64,000 nt of DNA from Meta bourneti (taxonomy: Eukaryota > Arthropoda > Arachnida > Araneae > Tetragnathidae): NCBI GenBank assembly GCA_933210815.1, contig OW119933.1, positions 2,480,001-2,544,000 of the forward strand. Reading direction: 5' to 3'. Shown in pieces: positions 58,636 through 64,000 of the stretch. Both the position numbers and the translations under genes were made by a program. Every line of letters begins with the position of its first letter. Within the stretch, counting starts at the first letter, position 1. The notes below the pieces were generated by a model that worked only from the letters and a program-made list of their open reading frames with translations, made no database searches and was not told the origin of the DNA.

Positions 58636-59036
58636 TATCTTTGTCAAAAGAACAGTAATCAATAATTACTTTAAGAACTTTTAGGTTAACAGAAAACTCA
58701 AAATATGGGTTCACATAAAAGCTTTGTATAAATTAACTAAATTCAAAAGTGATAATGAAGTTATTTCATTCATTTTGTGTGAACCCATATTTTGAGTTTC
58801 CTTTTAACCCAAAAGTTCTAAAAGTAATTATTGATTACTGTTCATTTGACAAAGATACTTTTATATATGTAACATTTGTATGAATGAAATAAAAAAAATA
58901 TCTCTCTCACTATAAGCTTGGAATTTATTTCATACATACAAATGTTATTTAAAAATTTCAAAAGTAACGAATTTATTATTATTCAACACTTTGTATGAAT
59001 ATAATAAATTCATTACTTATAAAAATTTTAAATAAC
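58636..59036. repeat. Chain of three inverted repeats
   Basis: IR1: 58636-58717 with 58774-58857, about 82-84 bp arms, roughly 90 percent matching. IR2: 58870-58893 with 58924-58947, one mismatch in 24. IR3: 58944-58985 with 58996-59036, imperfect. The right arm of IR2 overlaps the left arm of IR3, so the stems are alternatives. AT-rich, no coding sequence. Confidence 0.8.
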
Positions 59037-60397
59037 ACTTCTCCAATATTTATTAATTTTTTGTCAAAAGTAAATATAATATCCTCCAAAAAATTGCACA
59101 ATTGATACCAAGGTGGTTCAACATAAGATTCTCTAATTTTTAAAGTAAAAGTCTACTTTAAAAATGCCTAGTCTTTCTTAATTTATATAGCTTTTCAGAT
59201 GTTGGGGAATTTTTTTACTTAAAACTTGAAATGAGATAACGGATTAACTTTCGAAATTTAGTTTTGCAATTCTTTTTAGAAAATGAGATACATTACTTAA
59301 GTTTTGAGTAAATTGGGAGACTGGAATTTGTTGAGGATTAGAAAAATTTTCACCTCCCTTCGTAATTTTTCTCTTTACCATCAACATATTCAACGGTTTC
59401 AAAATGAAGTATTTTGAGTAAGACTTTTCGAGGTCGGTCGATATCATCATCTGCAAGCTGCCTTCAGAACCAAGTCAAATGAAAATATTTGTAGCTATTC
59501 AAAAGGAGAAAACAGTGCAGTACAAATTCATTCTACATTTGCCGTTATCGAAGATGGTGACCCTGAGAGGTATAAATTAATTCTGATATATTTAAAAATG
59601 AGGCATCATTCTTCTGCTTCGATACTTTCGAAAGAGATCCAAACCAAATTGAGAGTTTTCTCCTGAGCCTACTTGGTCAAATTGGAGGGATATCGAGTCG
59701 AATGTCGCTGATCTGGAATCTTGGCCTCGAGACGGTCTCATTTCTTTCACACGGTTCAATTCATTTTCATCTGCTGCAAATTAGGTCATCGAAGAACTCG
59801 ACGTGATTAGCATCCATTCAACAATAATTCGGCTTGCATTCAAGTATCTTTAATGTTATGTGCGGAAAGCAAGTGCTTTCGAAACATATAATATTGGGGG
59901 ATGCAAGTGCAAACCCAGAAAATTAGGTGCGCTTCAATTTCCCTAACACATTCAACATAAGAATACAACTTCTGTGGTCATTACCCACAAAGAAATCGCT
60001 TAAATGCGGAAAATTGTTTCTAAAAGAAACTTCTGTCTACAAATCAGGGTATTAGTGCTTTAATACTAGCATGAGTGTTTTACAAACGTTGAATTAAAAT
60101 TTTCAACGAAAAATAATGCTTTGTCTAAAATTGTGGCCCTGTGTGTGTGTGTGTGGTTTATTCATTGAAAGAAAAACAAATTTCCGTTTATTCACTATTC
60201 TTCAGTTCTGATTGTGAAGTATATGAATACAGACATCAATATATGATAAATAATCGATTAACAGTTCAATCAACATTGAATTTACGAAAATGATTATGTA
60301 TTTTTCTTCAATTCACATTGTTTCCTAACTTATTTATACACTTTCCGATAATCTGTAATAATATAATATTTTTCATCCCTTGAATTGTCATTTACAG
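59037..60397. other. Probable intron upstream of the Reeler exon
   Basis: AT-rich, with a (GT)n run near 60138-60155. The first coding exon of the gene (initiator Met and start of the signal peptide) must lie upstream but I could not pick it out. Confidence 0.4.
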
Positions 60398-60594
60398 GTC
60401 ATCTACATACGTCTTTCTCTTTGCCGTGACATGTGCCATACTTGGATACTCCGCTGCATATCCATCTGGAGCCCCTCAAGAAACATGTCAAATCTTTACT
60501 GCTAATCACACTGGTAACCTTCCTCAAACAACCAGAGCCCCGTATGAGCTGATTGCTAATCCATCAGCCGTTGCACCAGGAGGCATGATCACAG
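60398..60594 (+). CDS. Exon of a secreted Reeler-domain protein
   Basis: A 197-bp exon between acceptor TTTACAG (60391-60397) and donor GTAAGT (60595). It encodes a hydrophobic signal-peptide core (TYVFLFAVTCAILGYSAA) and then YPSGAPQETC, LPQTTRAPYEL and the block VAPGGMIT, matching the N-terminal part of a Reeler domain as in insect defense protein-like proteins and ferric-chelate reductase 1 homologues. Phase is 1 at both ends. The domain needs about 90 more residues, so following exons lie beyond the donor; none was found up to 64000, implying a long intron. This is the only host exon in the window I trust. Confidence 0.8.
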
Positions 60595-61330
60595 GTAAGT
60601 TTTCAAAACCGAGAAGGGAAAATCACAACATTTTATGAAACAACTCAAAGCATAAGATTTTGAAAGTTTAACAAATATTTTTAAATTAAAGCAAATAGGC
60701 AACACACAAGACTGCCTCAAAGGATAAAAATAAATCATTCGCATCAAAGCACTTAAAAATCGATAAGAAACAAAGAAACAGGTTTAATCAAATACTTGAG
60801 ATAATGTGAGGCAACCAAATGGGAATAACTTAAATATTAAGGTAACCAACTTTTTAGTCTAAAGTATAGAAAGACAAGACATCTTAAATCAAAGCACGTT
60901 TTGTTATTTTAGAATGAAAGTACTCAGCGTGTTGCGGTCATTGAAAGAGTCCCAGAGTGACGTTCGCTTGCACGCTGCAGTGTGCGCAATAGAGGTGGAC
61001 AAAATTATTGCATCAAAAATACACTGTTTTTGAGTGATTTTAAGAGTCTGGAAATAATGAAATACTGGCTTGAGTATGTTTCACAATTTTTTGTCAGTAT
61101 TTGAAAGCAAAAGTATGATAAAACTAAAGAAATTGGTTGACTTTGCTCCGACATACGTAGAATTAAATAGTAACCGCATTTTTGCAATTTTATGTTAATG
61201 TACACTTTAATAATACTGCATACCTAAAAATATTTCCTTTTTATAATAAAGTGTAATAGAACAACTAAAAGGGAAAATATTTTCAAGATTATATTTTCTC
61301 AGAATTACTACTGTTTAAATACCCTGCTGA
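60595..61330. other. Intron sequence, no other feature
   Basis: AT-rich sequence after the Reeler exon donor. No exon or repeat supported. Confidence 0.4.
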
Positions 61331-61475
61331 TGTGCCAGCTCAGGTGTTTTCGTCATCTGACCGTGGTTCAAAATTACGAGGCGTTGTCCTTGGATCCTTC
61401 CATTCGGGAATGATCCCGGACTGTCTCCAATAGTCCATCGTGCTGCTCCAATGCGACGTTAATTAACTCCCTACT
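61331..61475 (+). mobile_element. SINE fragment (3' part)
   Basis: GTGCCAGCTCAGGTG, CGTCATCTGACCGTGG and the rest of the body match the copy at 62875-63130 read in reverse complement. The tRNA-like head is missing. Confidence 0.75.
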
Positions 61476-62874
61476 GATGTGATTACATCAAGTGATAATT
61501 CTTCCAACAAATTCAACACTTCTGGAAATATTTGACTGCGTTTCGTTTTAGACTTAGCTCGTAAACTTACAATGAAGTGATAAGTAATCTACTCATTAAT
61601 TACGTATTCGTGTCAGATCTTGACTTTTTCCAAGTAAATAGTTCCCTGTATTGCTTATTATGTTTATTTCTTACCTCTTGCGCTTCTTCTGAGATATTGA
61701 GATGACCAGCTTATTGGACTGAAATAGCTGACCAATTGGAAGAATACAAGATGCAATAAGATCCTTTCTATGGATCACTATTACCGGTACCAAGAATATG
61801 CTCTCCGATGTATATATTTTGTGCGTGCTTCGGTACTCAGCAAACTTATATAAGTTTATCTGGAAACCGGGATTTAAACATTTTAATATGACATGGAAGC
61901 GTTTGACTTATCAACATTTCTAAATAATTTACGAGCGGTATTTCCTGTTTGGCATATCTATCAACATACCAAACAGCTTTAAACTTATCTTGCACTTTTT
62001 CTCTTTCTCTAAACCCCGAACTTGCCACGATTTAATTTCAAGTCTATATGAGATATGGAGTACACAGTCAAAAGAAAACACACATCCCAAATGCAAGGGT
62101 GATAATCCAAGAGAAAAGAAGGTTTTGTCTACCACTTTTGTGAAACAATATTTAGGTTGTTCATTTCGCTTGGTTTTGCTTCACACAAATAACATATTTG
62201 GGTTGATTTACATGATGACACAGCATTACACAATTTACTTATCTACTATACAAAAAATTAATGCAGCCTTTACATGCTCATTTACAAATATTTTTGTGGG
62301 TTTGAGCATAGCAATTGATTTCTGATATTATATACTTATATATACTTTATTATATACTTTCTTAGTAGTTAACTGACTGATTCCTTGGGAAAAAGAAATT
62401 TGATAGAACGAGTGTCTTGGCGAAGATGATGCAGGATTTTGTCAAATAATTTTTTACCCTCGTTAGTTCATGCAAAAATTTGTAAAGGTATCATAGAAAT
62501 ACTAAACAAACTTTCAAGCCCCACTTTATAATTATATTTAGGGTTCTATCTTTTGACAATCCAAAGGCTCAAGGTCTTGTTCTTGAACGATACATAACCG
62601 TATCACAGTGCGGTCTATGAGTGACTGTAGTTGTTTTCTTCAACTGAAAATTCTGTGATAGTGATCCCGAAAGGGTAACATAACTGTTTAGATGCTTTAA
62701 TTTTATCATAAGGGAGATATAATTTAAAGGTGATGTCCTTTACTTGTTGACGTATACTTTTATATCGGAGGGTAGAAAGATTGGCCTCAACTATTAGTGC
62801 AAAAGCTTGATTTGCAGATAATTTACTGGCATTTTAGTAAAAGACCTGTGTTGATAAACCAGATAGTTGAATTT
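61476..62874. other. Intron sequence, no gene recognised
   Basis: AT-rich. The 111-codon frame at 61990-62325 has no motif I know and is probably chance. Confidence 0.4.
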
Positions 62875-63130
62875 ACGTCGCACTGGAGCAACACAACGGA
62901 CTATTGGCGACGATCCGGGATCAATTCCGAAGGGAAAGATGCGAGGACACCTCGTAATTTCAAGCCATGATCAGATGACGAGGTCACACCTGAGCTGGCA
63001 CCCCACTGACATTTGAGGCCACGGCAGATTTAACATGCGCCAGTTCCCAAATACACGACGGATTTTTGATTGGATTGAATTTTGAACTTGCAACCCTTCG
63101 ATTACCAATCCGCGACTCTACCAACTGCCA
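62875..63130 (-). mobile_element. tRNA-derived SINE, near full length
   Basis: In reverse complement: head GTTGGTAGAGTCGCGG with a B-box relic (GGGTTGCAAGTTC), then the body shared with 42081-42405 (GGGGTGCCAGCTCA, CGTCGCCAATAG). Confidence 0.8.
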
Positions 63131-64000
63131 GTTTCATTATTGCATCTGCTTTGGGGAAAGCAACAGAGCTCTCTGATATAATTGAAGCGGAATATATTTT
63201 TCCTGTCTTTCGTAGTTTTACTTCGGTAGCCATTTACAATTCTTGATCAGCTGACTCTAGAGGGTTTCTTGGACTTTGAATTGCAGGCTTGAAACGTTTC
63301 GAGACCTTTTTGTCAAACTACTTTGTCATTATTCACATAATGCGAAAGATTTCCTTGAATAAGTTCTTAGAAATCGTTCTCTGCCCATGCCCACTTTACT
63401 CCACTTTTGCTCACTTCTTTAACAGAAACTTCGAATTTTCAATTTAATACTATTTAAAACATTATCTGGTAACAGTATCTCCCAGTTCTTGAAAAATATC
63501 TGTTGTAATAGCACCCATACTTGTTTGCTTCGAATTTATTACCCAAATGTCAAACATGGACTGAGGAGAAATTTCCAGTCATTCTGAAATTCAAGGAAAA
63601 TCTATCAGTTATGCAAACTTGGCAAGAAGATTTGTATTCTGTGCACACCAAATGAGTCAAGCTATAAGCCACATGAGTGATGTTAAAAGTCTAGTTACAA
63701 TTTGAAATTAGCAGTTGCGTTAGATGCTAATTAGCTTCAAATTCAAAAGGTTCTTGCAAATTAATGGAATAGTATTTAATAAAATGAAAACATGTAAACA
63801 TACCTGTATAAAAGAAGGTAATCATAATAACCCTCAAATAGCTCTAAAGAAAATGTAGGACCTACACTTTTCAATTAAACTCAAAGTACTTATACGCATT
63901 GGTTAATATGATTTTAATCAACGCAGAAAGTAGACTTTGAACCCCTGTACTTCCTATTAGGATAAAATATTCATAAAAATACTCACGTTGTCTTGCTAAG
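63131..64000. other. Intron sequence, no gene recognised
   Basis: AT-rich non-coding sequence to the window end. I find no downstream Reeler exon. Confidence 0.4.

Noticed and set aside
1..64000. CRISPR arrays, bacterial operons, riboswitches
   Set aside because: Spliced genes, LTR elements and SINEs show eukaryotic DNA; no regularly spaced short repeats were seen.

Overview
The window is eukaryotic, AT-rich and dominated by transposable elements. The left 33 kb is one nested cluster of elements. The right 31 kb is mostly non-coding host DNA with SINEs, small DNA transposons, fold-back repeats and one convincing host exon. The mix of a Maverick/Polinton, BEL/Pao and Ty3/gypsy elements, mariner and tRNA-derived SINEs, with a spliced Reeler-domain exon, suggests an arthropod. 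A spider or other chelicerate is my best guess, as an inference from repeat style only.

Layout. 1-2756: decayed Ty3/gypsy element (G1), minus strand. 2757-7205 plus 27345-31710: a second gypsy element (A), minus strand, with candidate 1.2-kb LTRs at 2757-5310 and 30541-31710. The first LTR holds a mariner element (3383-4735) in a TA site whose empty version is visible in the second LTR. Element A is split inside its RNase H region by a 20-kb Polinton (7212-27338) with a perfect 6-bp duplication GATAGC and about 1.16-kb inverted repeats. The right inverted repeat is split by a BEL/Pao retrotransposon (22529-26629) with identical 266-bp LTRs and a 5-bp duplication GCCGC. 31725-33203 is a deleted relative (B) of element A sharing an LTR with it.

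The Polinton, about 16.0 kb without the Pao, has a near-complete virus-like gene set. On the plus strand: a double PC4-like protein, retroviral-type integrase, penton, core protein X-like, major capsid protein and adenain-like protease. On the minus strand: two conserved small proteins, a packaging ATPase, two small ORFs and a protein-primed family B DNA polymerase. The polymerase is spread over about 15 exons with clean GT-AG introns, while the structural genes have none. Major capsid, protease and core X frames are intact; integrase, penton, ATPase, PC4-like and one small-protein gene carry frameshifts or a stop.

The most unusual signal is in the Pao element. Its primer-binding region matches 39 nt of tRNA-Phe, from nucleotide 38 through the CCA end, and at the far edge of that match gag and protease are missing and the reverse transcriptase frame begins. 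Other points of interest are tRNA-like modules in the Polinton inverted repeats, a duplicated exon at the polymerase N-terminus, a perfect 34-bp hairpin at 40.0 kb, and a chain of three overlapping inverted repeats at 58.6-59.0 kb.
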